A stretch of 64,000 bases of DNA from Agapanthus africanus. Taxonomy: Eukaryota; Streptophyta; Magnoliopsida; Asparagales; Amaryllidaceae. Location of the stretch: assembly GCA_030015575.1 (NCBI GenBank), contig JASDDO010000006.1, positions 325,052,361 through 325,116,360 of the forward strand, in the 5' to 3' direction. The notes under the pieces are model-generated. The model saw nothing but the letters and a program-made list of their open reading frames with translations. It did not search any database and was not told the origin of the DNA. The stretch's first letter is position 1. Each line of letters starts with the position of its first letter. Positions 11,000 through 24,399 of this stretch are shown piece after piece. A program made the translations under genes and the position numbers.

Positions 11000-13211
11000 T
11001 GTTGGAGATAGTGCCCTCAGAGTCAATTATTGGATCACAGGCACGTGATTGCAATGATTGAGGGAGGACCTATCCCGGTAGGACAGTCTTACTCAAGATG
11101 ATAGTATGCTATCTGGTTTACCTTTATCATCGTGTACTGCTTTGGATGACCTGACAGGTCGCTATTGCACGTTGATAGAGCCCCTAGGATTCTTGCTTGA
11201 CTGCCAGCAGTATGAGGGCGATCATATACGTGAGAGCTGGCAGTCTATAAGCACATCCTTAAATGGTCCCTAGTCGTGGGAGTTTCGAGACAGGGCATCG
11301 ATTCTCCAGAGTAGACTAGTGTATACAGTCGAGACCCCGACGAGGGGCGGTGGCCGGTCTCACAAGCCACTGGTGTCAGTTGGTTCACCTAAGATGTATA
11401 CAGGTGCTCATTGGGTTATGAGTACACCGGACAGGACTCGCCGGGAACATACTAGTTGGTCTTATACCTGACGTCAGATAGCAGTTCCCTGGTGACATGT
11501 GTACAGGTTAGTTCATCGACCTGGGGATCGTCATTTGCCTCGTGTGAGTTCCCACTGTACTTTGATTACTATCCTACCACGCTCAAAGGAGACGTGCAAA
11601 CAGGTTTTAGTTGGATACAGTCCCGAGCCACATGGAGGCAGTGAGCGGATCTTCAGGGGTTCGTCTCTCCCGGTATTGGGGGTGAGGTCGTGCTGTGTCT
11701 AGGAGAGCCATTACACGAAGTCCTTGGCCAAGGCAGGAGATTTACTGGTAGGTATTCCAGTAGTATCTCAGGGTGTTCTGGGCTACACTCCGACACGACT
11801 TGTACCGTTTTTGGGGGTCTGACTTTTACCAACCCCCTAGGCCCGCCATGCGATGCTCATAGACGAACGGACCGGACTGTACGGATATTGTCACTGACAG
11901 GCTCAGTAGGGTGTCAGGATGAGTTCGCTCATCGACGTCCCTTTTGGTCAATAGCTGGTGGCCCGTCACGTTTTGTCTTATACCTCTGACGTGCTGGTCG
12001 TTAAATCCACAGCCATAGTATTGACGAGTCTTTAGAGTCCACCACACTTTCAGTTACTCAAGCTTTCGGGCGAAACGCTGTAGAGGCCGTATGGAGATAT
12101 GGCAGGGTCCGATCAGATACGTGCGGTATTGCACGGATCAGGATCGGACGGTTAGTACTAGAGGCCATATGGAGATATGGCAGGGTTCGATCAGATACGT
12201 GCGGTATTGCACGGATCAGAATCGGACAGATATTACTAGCCGGCTTTGGTTTAAGCCGGATCCTAGTATAGTACTGTGTAGATTTTGTCTCATTACATTT
12301 GTATCCGGACAGAATACAGATGCGGGTGTGTATGCACAGTATCGGGGTTTTCCTGTAATTTATTACAGGATCAGTTTTCTGAGGTTGCCAGTTTGCATTC
12401 CGTTCCGGCCGGTTTTCCTTTGTTCTTTCCCGGCCGGACTTTCCGATGGAAGGGGTTATTTGCAAGTTTGCAAATAACTTATTGAGGAGGGGCTTTATAC
12501 ATTTGAGGGGCTTCATGATGGTTCATAATCATGAGATGCTTTCTTAGTCTTTTCCTTTGCATTAATTAAGATATGAAAGGATTAGATATTGATTTGAGTT
12601 TTGTTATCATGATGTTTGGATGTGGTCACCCTCCACCTTATACTACACTCACCTCCCTCTTGTATTATATTTTCACTCCACCACCATTCCTCACTTGATA
12701 TGGCCGGCCACAATTGGAGAGGGAGAAAAAGAGAGAGTTTGATTTTTGTATGTGGCATTATTCTTCATCTCACATTCTTCTTGCTAGAAAATTGAAAGCA
12801 CCAATTTTCCTAACCTCCTCCTCCATCCTCCATGGCAACTAAAACCCTAAATGAGACATAGCCTCTACACTACATTCTACAGCAAATCTTGGGCACGTCG
12901 ACTTGCCAGCTTCGTGCCCGAGTTGCCTCGGTATAGAGGCGGGAGCCCGTAAAAGATGCAGACGATGTGGTGCCCTTCCGGCAAGGAGGCGACGACCGGA
13001 GTTTTCGCGGGAGATCGGGACGACGACGAGAAGACCGGAGGACTCGGATCACTCGGTATATCTCAAACCCGTCTTGTAGTTTGCTAGGACTAGTTTAATG
13101 GCCCGATCCGGGTGTTTAGTGCGCGGTAGTGCCGGTTTGCTAGTTTGCAAAATTAAAGTTTTTCGCTTCCGTATTTTGGCGTCGGATTGACGGCCGGGGC
13201 GCCGCCGTGCA
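11000..13211 (+). mobile_element. 3' LTR of the decayed copia
   Basis: It begins TGTTGGAGATAGTGCCC right after the polypurine tract and is related over its length to the reverse complement of the LTR at 24400-26349. Examples are the blocks around 12060 (GGCGAAACG), 12240 (CGGCTTTGGTTTAAGCC) and 13070 (GTAGTTTGCTAG). It contains a tandem duplication of about 79 bp (12080-12240). It ends near GTGCA at 13211, next to gypsy gag-like sequence. ORFs inside it are not genes. Confidence 0.7.
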
Positions 13212-14906
13212 CATACAGTCCTATCAACCGCATCAATATTCTACATTTTCTTATGTTGATACTCCATCTAACGTGTGTGAGGGAACTCCTAAACGCATGT
13301 CCATCGCTGAGTATATAGCGCGGACTAACGACCAAAGTTTCAATCCAGTCAAACCGTTAGAACAACAAACACCACCACTTTTTAAAGAAGATTTTACTGC
13401 TCGGTTTGTGGCATATATGACATCTATTGAAAGTCGCCAATTCACCAACCAATATCAATATTCTTCTTATCACAATGTTGATCCTACTCCTTCCTAATTT
13501 TCACAACCATTCGATTCCTATCAATCCTACCCGACTTTTACACATTCTCTAGACATTCCTTCTAATCAGTCATTTGGGAATTTTACTTATCCACAAGAAT
13601 TTCAATCTTATACTGAAACCCTTTACCGACCCATGTCTACTCTTGAACGGACCGTGGAAGAATATGTAGTAGCGTCGCGCCGCGCCAGAGAGGAATTGAA
13701 TGAGTGCATGGCCGCCCTCATACAACAAAACGAACGAGTAACTAGTTTCGAACCAGCTCAAAAAATTTCAATGTATGATACGGCCATAGGACAAATTGAG
13801 AATTTGGGTAGTGAGAGAGAGCGGTACACCCTTCCAAATCAAACCTCCCCATCGCAAATTGAAATCCACAACTCCAGTTTCACAGATCTATCGAGTGCAC
13901 CTAATGATTCACCAATTGAAGATAGAATTTCTGATGAGTTGTGTGACTTTGTAGTGTTTGATTTACCCGATTGTGAGGAGTTCATTTCAAGTGAAGCCAC
14001 ACCTAATCCTTGCGATCTCTACACCTCCACTCTAAAACCACAATTGATTGAAAACCCTGCTTTTGATGAGGTGTCTGAGACTTGTAACCTACACTTGATT
14101 AAGGATATTGACGTTGGGGATGATGAACACAAATTTTGGATGAGTTTGTCCCACCAATTTATCAGGTCCTTTCACTCCCGTGTGATCATCATCTCAAATC
14201 TTTAACTATTCTTCCCGAACCGCATATGCGTCTTGAAGTTGATGATAAATGTATAACCGAAAGGCAGAACGAAATTCAGCATTCATTTCCCACATTTGGT
14301 TCAGCAATAATCGACACACCAATTTGTTTACCCATTTTATCTCCCACTTTCTCCGGTTCTTCTTCTAATCTTACTTTAATGATAGCAAGTGTTGATGAAT
14401 CACAATCCGATATTTCGAGTTCGATAATTCTAAAAAGACAACTTGATTTAGACTCTTTTGAAAATGAGGTAGATAAGCTTTACGAGTCTCATGCCTCCAT
14501 AATTTTTGACAAATCAAGTATGTTGAATTCTGGCGCGACACTTATTGACATTGAAACGTTCAATCGGACCATCGATGAAAGTTTCGAAGATATTTTCGCC
14601 GACGAACTCACATTCGTAAACGACACGGATTTTGTGATTAATCAACCTCCACCTGAAAAAGTTGAACCGCCGCCATTTCTTCTTATCCCATACGAGAATG
14701 TGACCATTCTTCCCATTCCTAATCATCCACATTCTCGTTTCCGTTCACCATTATTGTTTCGTCTATATCAACCGAGACATAAACCATACCGCCTCCTATC
14801 TCCCCACTTGTTCAAATCTCTGATTTTCCACCAACCAGTGCGTTACATCGATAAAAATTTTGAATGGTTGGTGTTGACTTTTGGTCTTTGTAAGGTTTTA
14901 CTTTGA
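13207..14906 (+). pseudogene. Gag-like/C-terminal ORF of a decayed non-autonomous gypsy element
   Basis: One frame runs from 13207 to about 14203 with a single TAA (about 13495). A frameshift near 14140 moves to a second frame that ends with TGA at 14904-14906. The last part (about 14641-14906: PPPFLLIPYEN ... FEWLVLTFGLCKVLL) matches the C-terminus of the intact gag-protease protein at 35624-39031 (PPFLLIRYEN ... FNWLVLKFGLGKVWQ). No protease, reverse transcriptase or integrase motif is present. The N-terminal part is acidic and Ser/Thr-rich and not recognisable. The 5' LTR and leader are missing, replaced by the copia LTR at 13211. Confidence 0.65.
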
Positions 14907-16298
14907 CCAATAACTTTAACCCCCCCCCCATAATTTTAAATGCTTAATACTATTTTACTCAAGTTTGGGCGGGGGCGGTATTTTGGCTCTTGAAAGAAAA
15001 TTTTTATAAAATTGTGATCCAAAAATAAGTTTGGGGGAGAATTTTACTTTCACTATTTCATGTCTCCGTTACTAACTTTTCCTTCCAAGTCTACAGTTTT
15101 TTTAAGATTAACAGATGATATCGGTGAGGACACTGCTGTAAACAGGTTTGGGGGAGATTTGTGCTTATTCATGCATTACTTTGCATTATACTATATATAA
15201 ACACACAAAAAATTTGATAATGAAAGTTTGAAAGTGAAAAATTTACATTCGAAAGGTAGGAATAGTTTGAGAAAAGTAAGAAAGTTAGATGTTTTCTTAA
15301 ACGAAACTAGTAATAAGTAGTTATGAGCCGTTGTCCTAAGGGTTAGTAAGATAAAGGAAATTGCTAATCTGAGGATAAAAATAAGTCTGAAAAATAGTCC
15401 CTATTCTTAAGGCCAAACATTTGAACGTTGATACCCTACTATACGCACTTACACACATCTTGAAACTTGGGATAGTAGAGGATACCTTGAAATGCTCTTG
15501 TCTAAAAGCCTTAGTATGAAAAAAAAATATAAGTGGTGAAGAAAAAATGAACACTGGTTTTGTAATTGCTTAAGACAGCATAAAAAAAATATAGCGAGGG
15601 TGCTTTATCACCTAGTGCCTTAGACTAAGTGGTTTGGGAGCCACTGCTAAGCCTTAGGTGTTGTAAGGCGAGGAATTACGTCAAAATGAGCGAGCACATT
15701 TAGTAATCGGTCGGTTAATACCTCAAGAAGTATTAACGGTCGCATGAAAGAGTGTGAGCAATTCCATCTAAAATATTCACCGACTAAAAAATACTAAGGA
15801 AGATGGACAAGAGTATGATAGCTTGAATTGAATTCTCTAAGTGTAAGGATGTCTTTTACACACACGTAGGGGTATATGATCGATATTTGGAAGAAAGATA
15901 GGGAGGAAAACTAAAGGCGATGTTTTATTTAGGGATGATGTGATTTCTAACATCTTTTCACGACTATTAAGATAGGGCTCATAGCAGCTGAAAAATTAGT
16001 GTAGTTGGAAACTCTTCTTTTCAAATTCGTTCTTTTATGGTTCTTATCTTTGTATGTAAGTTTTACCATCTTTCTTTTACTATAAGATTTTGTGGGTGTA
16101 GTCCGCTGAAAACCCTCAGGAGACAACACTCCTCCTACTAGGAACATCTAGAGTTTTAACGGCTTGTTGCACGTGCTCAGTGCAATCGTGTTGCCTACGA
16201 AAGTGTGCTGGTTAGTTTTTCTTCTTCTTCTTCTTCCTTTCTCCCTCTTTTGAATAACAAGTTTGCTTGGGACGATCAAAGTTAAGTTTGGGGGTATT
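14907..16298 (+). other. Conserved 3' non-coding module of the decayed gypsy
   Basis: This stretch matches 39032-40512 of the young gypsy block by block: AGTTTGGGGGAG, GTGAGGACACTG, TAGCGAGGGTGCTT, TCACCTAGTGCCTTAGAC, a CTCAAGAA-loop hairpin (15714-15737: GTTAATAC/GTATTAAC), CCCTCAGGAGACAACACTCC, TTGCACGTGCTCAGTGCAA, and the polypurine tract AAGTTTGGGGGTAT before the LTR. It does not code for protein. Confidence 0.8.
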
Positions 16299-17893
16299 TG
16301 TTCAGTCGAAAATATCGTACTTTTGATATATCATTTTTCTTACTCTTCTTAAATATCTAAAGGTGTTTATTATAAATATAGAACATATTTGGGTTTATCT
16401 GTAAAAATACTATTTACCATATTTTTATATATTATAATTAATATTATGAAGTAAAATGTATGCATATAATATTTATATAATATTTTGATAATTTAAATAT
16501 GCATATTATATCAAATATCCTTAATCAATATTCCTAAAATATAATATCATATCAAATTGGTTAGGATAATATCTAAAAAATACCAAATATTACTAACATT
16601 ATTCATTGAGATATTGTGCAAGGTTTAGTTCAGGTCAGGAGATCGAGATGTTGAGATGTCGGGAATCAAAAATCTGCCGATAAAATTAAATAAAATCGAA
16701 GAATTAATACTGGCAGAGACTCAGAAAAGATATGAAGATTCCAGATATCAAATAAATCTCCATGTGTCACAACGAAGCAGCTCCAGAATTCTGAAACCAA
16801 GATCTTACCAACAAACCGTGCTTCCGTGGCCAAACTAGCATCAATGCGGTAGATCCGCGGCCGATTCACTGAGTCAGAATTTGGGATTTTTAGTTTTGAT
16901 TTGCAACAACAAACCCTAATTCTGGGAATCTATAGTTTATGGTTTTGGGGCTATATAAAGGATCGAGAGCTAAACTTAGAAATCATCAACCTTTTACACG
17001 AAGAAAATCACCGTCAAAGAACAAGTGATCCACGACAGATCCGTGATTCGACGTGATAAAGCGAAGTGAGATTCGTTGAAGCATCTACTTTATACAAGGC
17101 AGAGATCGAGAGCAACTTCTTCTTCCTCTTGTAATCTAAACTTGAAGGCATTGTACTTGTGAAGTTGATTAATAAAAGTAGATCATTAGATTAATTAGTT
17201 TGCATTTATTTTCTGTATTTACATTATGATCTCATTCTCTATCCGTTCTTCTTCTATCTCCATCATGCGCGAGTAATTCTCCGCTTGATAGGGTTCGTAG
17301 GATTAGGGTAGAACAATAAATGAGAAAATACTTTTACTTCTTTTAAGTTTTATGAAGTTTATAAACTTTAGCAAAAGAATCGTTAACATCCTAATCGGAC
17401 GCGCTACCAATTTATTGCTAGTCTCGACCGCGATTTGAGATTAGATTAACAATTGTTTTGTTAAGGGCTGGACATGAATAGAGATTAATGAAAGGACAAG
17501 GGTCAATAGTGTGGAAACCCTAGTTTCTTCCAAGAACCCTAATTCTCATTCATCACCATCTATCTAGTTTTAAATCTATCAATAGATAAAATGAGTAATC
17601 TTTATTAGTCATCCGTGACTACTAAATCCTGACGAACCCTATAAGCCATCTTCTTATAAAATCTACATCCGTATTCAAATTAGATCTGTATTCTATATCC
17701 GTGTTTGACGTAGATCTAGAAACTATTCTTCACTATTCTTTATTCTTCTATTCTTTCTCTTTTTCAACACGTCTAAAGTAAGATTGAAAAATTCCACATA
17801 TCTCTAAGGACGACCCGTACTCATCTCGGCTAGCTACACACGACTCCGTTATTGATTGCGGTTACTACACTTCTCTAAAATAGAAATCAATCA
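16299..17893 (+). mobile_element. 3' LTR of the decayed gypsy
   Basis: It starts TGTTCAGTCG after the polypurine tract and ends ...ATCAATCA. A TATA box (GGGGCTATATAAAGG) lies at about 16950. The distal part shares GACGACCCGTACTCATC...GGCTAGCTACACACGA and TGATTGCGGTTA with the inverted LTR at 18336-19849, and a related block occurs in the solo LTR at 61803-63489. Length is 1595 bp. Short ORFs inside (for example 16656-16869) are not genes. Confidence 0.8.
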
Positions 17894-18335
17894 AATACGA
17901 TATAAAAACACGCAAAATGATTTTTGAGCGACAATTTTTGCAAAGAATCATGCAGTCAAAATCAGATTATTAAGGCTTTAGAGGAGAGAGAAAGATATGA
18001 AGAAATTACCTGAGAATTTTGGGGGCCTAACTCCACCAGAGAGACACGGTTCCGCCTCCAATAGCTCACTTCTGCCGCATTTCCGCCACACAATGGAGTC
18101 TTCTCCTGCTGAGTTTTCTTCAGAGCACCCCTATGCTCCTCTGGGCTTCGTCGAAATTTTCTAACTCTCTGTTGGCTTGCTCCAGTTACTCTAGATTCTC
18201 TTGCAAAACTCGCACAATAATCATTAAATACACAAGATGAGGTTTTGATTTTTTTTATGGTTACCGGATTTAATAAGAATTCAACCCGAATAGCAAGAAA
18301 AAAATTACAACAGTTTCCCCGAAAATGGCGTCATT
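17894..18335 (-). other. Primer-binding site and leader remnant of an inverted gypsy
   Basis: On the minus strand, directly inside the inverted LTR, is TGACGCCATTTTCGGGGA (18316-18333). This is a decayed form of the tRNA-Asp primer site TGGCGCCGTTGCCGGGG kept intact at 34499-34515. About 420 bp of non-coding leader follows, ending at 17893 where the plus-strand element's LTR abuts it. Confidence 0.7.
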
Positions 18336-19849
18336 TGATTGTTGTGATAAAATGTGTGTTCGTAAAGTAACCGCAATCAAGACGGTGTCGCTAGTAGCTA
18401 GCCGCGATGAGTACGGGTCGTCCGCAGGGAAACATGAACCTTCTTCTTGCTTTAGACGAGTTGATAGAAGATAGTGTGATTAGTTGTAGATCTATTTGAA
18501 ACAGATGTAAGATTTATAAAGAGAAGGCTTGTGGGGTTCATAGGATTTAGTAGAAATGGATGAATAATTAAAAATGACTCATTTTATCTTTTAATAGTTT
18601 AAAACTAGATCGATGAATGTAGATTATGGTTTTTGGAAGAAACTAGGGTTTCCCCACTCTTAACCCTTGTCCTTGCATTGATCTCTATTCATATCTAACC
18701 TTTAACAAAATAAGTATTAAACAGATCTCAAATCATGATCGTGACTAGCAATAGATTAGTAGTGAGCCCGATAAGAATATTAATATTTGTTTTGCTAAAG
18801 TTTATAAACTTTAAAATGTATAGAAGAAGTTAAATGATTTTATCATCTATTGATCTACCCTAGCCTACGAACCCTAGTAAGTTAGGAATTACTTACTCAT
18901 GGGTTGAGATAGAAGAAATGATGAAGAAGAAAACATGATTAAGATGCAGAAATTAAATGCAGAAAGTAAGTCCAAAAAGAATTAAATAATAAAAACACTA
19001 CCTTTATTAATCAACTATTTCATACAACTCTCCGTAGAAAATAGATTACAAAGAACCCTAGTTTTTTGCTCTCGCTCTCACTCTCTATTGTTGGAGGTAG
19101 ATGACTAGCTGATGATCACCTGAATGCGTGGATCGCTTTGGACCTCTTGATCACTTCGGATTGATCATTTTAGATGTGAAGCTCTCGGTCCTATATATAG
19201 TCATAGAAACTAGAAACTCTAGATACCCTACTTGAGAATATGCAGATAAAATCCAAACCACAAAATTTGAAATCCTACGGCTCTAGATATGCCGCGGATC
19301 CGCCGCGAATCTTGCTCATTGGCCGCCCAACCGCGGCACTTTGGATGGATCATTATCTGGGATTTTTTTTACTCTCATATGTTGACATTTGGAAATCTCT
19401 TCGTTGTCTGGATTCTGAAAATAATGCTATGTGTATCTGGCGTTGCTAAATCTTATGATTTGCTTCCATATTTCGGCAGATTTGATTCTGACATCTCGGC
19501 TCTCTTGGATTCCAGTCCTGATCTAATATCTGCACAATATCTCAAGTCATGGTGTTAGTAATATTTGGTATTTTTTAGATATTATCCTAATCATTTTATA
19601 TGATATTATATGTTAAGAATATTGATTAGAAATATTTGATATGATATGCATATTTAATTACAATATTTTATATAAATATTATATGCATGTATTTTCTCTC
19701 ATTATGTTAATTATAATGTAGAAATATATGATAATAAACTTTTTACACATAAACCCTCATATGTTCTATAATTACAATAAATATCTTTTAGTACTTAAAA
19801 ATAATAAGGAAAAATGTTCATTCAAATGTGCAATATTTTAGACTAATCA
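18336..19849 (-). mobile_element. 5' LTR of an inverted gypsy element
   Basis: Read on the minus strand it starts TGATTAGTCTAAAATATTGC and ends ACAACAATCA, with the primer site immediately after. It is related to the plus-strand LTR at 16299-17893, so the two form a diverged inverted repeat of about 1.5 kb arms with a 442-bp spacer. On its right it interrupts the TNP2 gene of CACTA-3; the last five CACTA bases are ATAAG (19850-19854), but the matching TSD is not found to the left, so the far side was lost. Confidence 0.75.
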
Positions 19850-21481
19850 ATAAGATAGTGATTATGACTTTTCAGCCCATCGATCTTGCCTTTCACAATT
19901 TTTATCTTCTTGCTAAATGATCCTGAGAAACCTGTGGGAACTTTCAAATCATGCAACACCTGCAAGAACCTTTTCTTCTCCTGTTGTGACATATGATACG
20001 CGGTATTGGAAAGTACAAACTTGCCCGGTTTACCCGCTATCGGTTTAGAATGCAATTCACTTCTAATTTCTCAGTCCTGAAGATCCATCCGAGCACGGAG
20101 GTTGTCTTTTGATTTTCCGTCTTTACAAAGAAGCAGGTTGAGTACGTGCTCGAATACTCCCTTCTCTATATGCATGGCGTCCAGATAATGACGCACTAAA
20201 TTTGTTGACCAATACGGAAGCTCATAGAAAATGTTTAACTTATTCCAGTATGGTGGTTTGACCTGTTTTGCCCGATCTATCCCGAAGGTCACATTATTCT
20301 AGCCATTCTCGGAGCAATCACGTTCTCTCCGGACAATGAGGCTGGAGGCCCAAAAAGCTCCTGATGACCATTAAAGTGAGCAGTGTCTAACTTGTAGGGA
20401 TGGTCTAGTGACAGAGAACGCCGATGACCGCAATAACAAGCATTCTTGCTAAAATTCAACCATTTCGATGTTATATATTGATGGCAATAAGGGCATACTT
20501 TGTGACCATGTACGGACCAACCTGATAGCATTCCATACGCAGGAAAGTCATTAATTGTCCACATTAAAGCTGCACGCATTGTGAAAGTTGTATATGTGTT
20601 TGCATCGTAAGTATTTACACCATCAATGAATAAAAATTTAAACTCATCGATCAGAGGTCGGAGATAGACGTCGATATTGTTTCCTGGTGAGTTTGGTCCG
20701 TCAATAAGAAGATGTATCATAAAGTAGGATTGATCCATAGCCAACCAAGACGATAGATTATAAACTATCATTACAACGGGCCATGTGCTGTGACTTCCAA
20801 CCATATTGTTGAATGGGCGGAAGTCATCAATAGCGAGTCTGAGCCTGACATTGCGAGAATCACTACTGAATATTTCGTGCCTCCTATCGAAATCCTTCCA
20901 TACCGGTGAATCTCTTAGATGACTCATTTTTCCATCTTCGCTAGGAGCAGCACGGTGATGCCAAATCATTTCCTCGGCTGTTTTCTTACACCTGAATAGC
21001 CTCTACAGCCTCTGTGTTATGGGAAAGTGTCGTGATATCTTGACAGGTATATCGGGCTTTTTATCAGATTCTTTCGGATTATACTTGGCCTCTCCGCATG
21101 TTGGACACTCTTTCAAATCTGAATTCTCTTTCCAGTACAACACACAATGTTTAGGACATGCATGAATCTTCTCACACTTCAGACCCAAATCAGACATCAT
21201 CTTCTGGGCTTCGTACCAGCTGTCGGGCACGTTATTTCCCGAGAGCATAGAATCTTTCAGGAACTTCAGAAGTATCGTGAATGGCTTGTTGCTCCATCCA
21301 TTTAGGCACTTAATCTAGAAAAGTTGGACGAACCATGATAGGGTGGAATACTTTGCATTCTCATAAATTGGTCTTCTAGCATCATTCATGAACTTTTCAT
21401 ACTTATCCGCACGCGGTCCTTAACTGGAAGGAATGTCATCTTCAGTAGAAATACTATCACTTAGGGCAGCCTCTACCATAT
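19850..21481 (-). pseudogene. CACTA-3 TNP2 transposase, C-terminal piece
   Basis: It is clearly similar to the TNP2 gene of CACTA-1 from about residue 126 to 670. Segments seen include GPRADKYEKFMNDAR, NNVPDSWYEAQKMMSDLGLK, IDGPNSPGNN, NDFPAYGMLSGWSVHGHK and SFSKKIKIVKGKIDG. It is broken by in-frame stops (for example 21420-21422, 21315-21317 and near 21003) and a frameshift near 20289. It is cut at 19850 by the inverted gypsy LTR and at 21481 by solo LTR X; its N-terminal piece lies 35.6 kb away at 57076-57434. Confidence 0.9.
21477..21481. other. Target-site duplication of solo LTR X (left)
   Basis: CATAT here equals CATAT at 57076-57080. Both lie inside the TNP2 gene of CACTA-3, at the codons for the EDM segment, and bracket LTR X with everything nested in it. 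Confidence 0.85.
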
Positions 21482-22199
21482 TGTCATATCCCACTTTCCG
21501 GTATACGGAGAAGGGGACGTGGTGAGGCACGCGACGTATTTACTCAGAAGTAAATACGTTAAGCGTAAATAAGCAATATAAATGAATACACAAGAATAAC
21601 AAGAGATGTAATAATAACATCAACTTTTATTAACATTCTTTCTTTACATACAACTGAAAAGAAAAGTACAATGATAGAAAGCGATGCCTAAACCGTGGCA
21701 TATTAACTGAAAAGAAAATAAGTACAAGTAAAAGCCTAGAAATCTGGCTCCTCTGTGAACTGCTCCAAATCTTCCTGACTGGACTCGGTCTCATGAGAGT
21801 CGGGTCCTCCTGACGAACATTCCAAAGAAAGAAAGAAACAGGAATGTCGTCAGCGAACTAGCGCTCGGTGAGTCCCAAAAGAAAGAATAGAATAGAACAA
21901 GTAGATAGGGAAGAACTGATAATTTATACAGGTATATGTTTGTTAAACAAACGTAGTTGTTTGTAGCTTGGTACAGAAGGTGTCAGTATATACGAGAGGA
22001 GTCCAACTTTTCATGTGGACTAAGTTAACCTGGTAGTATAAGGCCCCGTCAAGACCCACGGGACAACAGCAATGGATGTTCATGTAAGTGTCTTTTAGTG
22101 TCCATCATCGTGCCACTTTTAACACATTCCGTACCAGTCTACCCCTTTAAACCCCGTAATGTATATTATATAGATTGTAGTTATTAGACTTGCCGAGAC
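21482..22199 (-). mobile_element. Solo LTR X, distal segment
   Basis: This is the end (minus-strand sense) of a long-LTR retrotransposon LTR. It is related to 22200-22920 of LTR Y; shared blocks include GTAAATACG, AGCGATGCCTAAAC, AACATTCCAAAGAA, GGAATGTCGTCAGCGAAC and GCTCGGTRAGTCCC. Adding 43643-43983 and 55287-57075 gives about 2.85 kb. What first looks like a tandem duplication here is LTR X followed by LTR Y inserted into it. Confidence 0.8.
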
Positions 22200-23745
22200 T
22201 GTCACGCTCCGCTTCTCGGAATACGGTGAAGGGGACGCAACGAGGCCGCTACGTATTTACTGTGAAGTAAATACGCTAAGCGTATCTAAGCAATATAAAT
22301 ATAAATGCACAAAAGACAAGATATAATAAAACAACAACTTTATTCATTCACATTGTTTTTACAATACATGGAAAAGTAAATACATGGAATAAAGCGATGC
22401 CTAAACAGTGGCATAACAGAAATGTAAAGTACTGAAAGAAAATGTGTACAATGAACTAAAGCTCTGGGTCTTCAGTAAACTGGTCGAAGTCCTCAGCGCT
22501 GGGCTCGATCTCCGGAAGATCCAAATCACCTGACAACATTCCAAAGAAGAAAGAGAAGGAATGTCGTCAGCGAACAATCGCTCGGTAAGTCCCAAAGATA
22601 AGGGAGAAATATAATAGACAGAGAGAGAGAGAGTATATTTTAAAGTTGTAATTAGTGTTGACGCTGTTGTTTGTAGCTTGGTACAGAAGGATACCAGTGT
22701 ATACGAGAGTAGTCTCTATATGCTAGATACTAGGGCAAACGGAATGTACAAGGCTCCGTTATACAACCCGAAACAATGGCAATTGGATTCAGGTTAGGTG
22801 TCTTAATCTTGCAGTCTCGTGCCACTTCTAACACCTTCCGTACCAATCTACCCCTTAAACCCCGCGAAGTATTGATTGTATTATTTGTGTTGTATTGTAA
22901 ATTGTATTGTCTTGTATATATGGATGACTTACCGAAACCATGATATCATTAAATGGATTTAACTGGAGAATCATGGATGTAACTGGAGAATCATGTAAAT
23001 GGAAGTATATCCATGGTTCAGTTCGGTCAATACAGCTTGAATAGATTGAATATATGGAATATATGGATTCATGGATTAATGTTGAATTGTAGTATTGTAG
23101 ATTGTACTTGAATCATATTCAAGTCAGATTATTAATGAGACTCAGTCTGAGTCAGAACAGTTATAAAAGAAATTGAAGTCCTGATTGTTTTGGTGTTATC
23201 GGTAACCGCTGCACATGGACGGCAGGATTTGTGTCTTTTTCAAAAACGATTACCGTGTTGATAACACCGTTGTTAAGTTGTCTACCTTAGATAGGTAAGC
23301 ACCCATATCTCCAGCTCCCTGAGGCTCAAGAGACTGGTCCCGCTTAAACCTATATTTACTAGGGTCCTTAGGGTAATTTATAGAACTTGAGGGGGTTTTA
23401 TGTAAAACTAATTTGTATACTTTTCAAAATACACCCCAAGTATTTATTTATCGTCTTTAAAGTTGTCATAGATGTAGATTTTATATTTGTGATATTTCTA
23501 GTGAAAATAACCTAATTTTATATTATAGGGTATTTAATTGTAATATTGAACTTGTATGGAATTCATGATATTTTAATGTAAAGTGATTCTTGTGATTTTA
23601 GAAAAGTTGGAATATTTATATTATATCAAAAATAGATATTTTGATAATACATATACATACATACATACATATATATATATATTTATAAAAATAATTTTAT
23701 TTTATTATTTTCTAGAAAAAATAGATATTTTGATAATACATATAC

Positions 23746-23777
<32 letters not shown>

Positions 23778-24399
23778 TTATAAAAATAATTTTATTTTAT
23801 TATTTTCTAGAAATCTCATTTTTCTTAAGATATTTGTATTTTAAATCTTTTGAGACCGAATGCTCCTTGCGGAGGTCTGCATCTTACACTACTAAGTCCA
23901 GGGATGTGCGATAATCTGCACCATCCCAGTCGGGTTCCCCAAAATGGGTTATAGCGGTGCTTTGCAAAGATTTATAAAAATACGCAATCTTGTAGAAAAC
24001 GGTTTTAATAGTAAATGGTATTTATATGTAAAGTTTCGTTTTCCCGTATTCTATATTTCCGAAAGGTATTGTGCTATGTTGCATATGAGTGTTGTGAGAA
24101 GGTTGGTCATTACCTCATGATCTAATTAGAAGTATAGCAAGATTGTGATGTTTTAATGTCGAAATGAAACTACATGGTATTTTACTGAAAAAGAGCTATA
24201 AAAATTACAAAAAGAAATAATTTGTTATGAAACTTGTTCAAGTTGTTTGTTAATGATTAATAGTCAACATGTAATGATTTAGTATGATTGTATTTAAGAA
24301 AAGGTTGAAATTTTAGAAAGAACTGGATCGGACATCGGATTAATCCGATTCCGTCGGTATTTAGAAATACGTGTTTTTAGAAAAGAAAAGAGAAGAGGG
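22200..24399 (-). mobile_element. Solo LTR Y, distal segment
   Basis: LTR Y reads on the minus strand from 43642 (TGTAACAACC) to 22200 (plus-strand TGTCACGCTCC) once the copia at 24400-42826 is removed, giving about 3.0 kb. GAGAC precedes it (22195-22199) and follows it (43643-43647). No internal coding region is left, so it is a solo LTR. Within it are a tandem duplication with CATA/TA microsatellites (about 23631-23812) and a block at 23195-23420 that recurs in LTR X on both sides of CACTA-1. Family: probably a long-LTR Ty3/gypsy; inferred only from LTR style. Confidence 0.8.
24395..24399. other. Target-site duplication of the copia (left)
   Basis: GAGGG here equals GAGGG at 42827-42831 and brackets the whole copia with the gypsy nested in it. 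Confidence 0.9.

Noticed and set aside
21482..22920. Tandem duplication of about 715 bp
   Set aside because: TSDs (GAGAC) show it is LTR X followed by the end of LTR Y inserted into it, not a tandem duplication.
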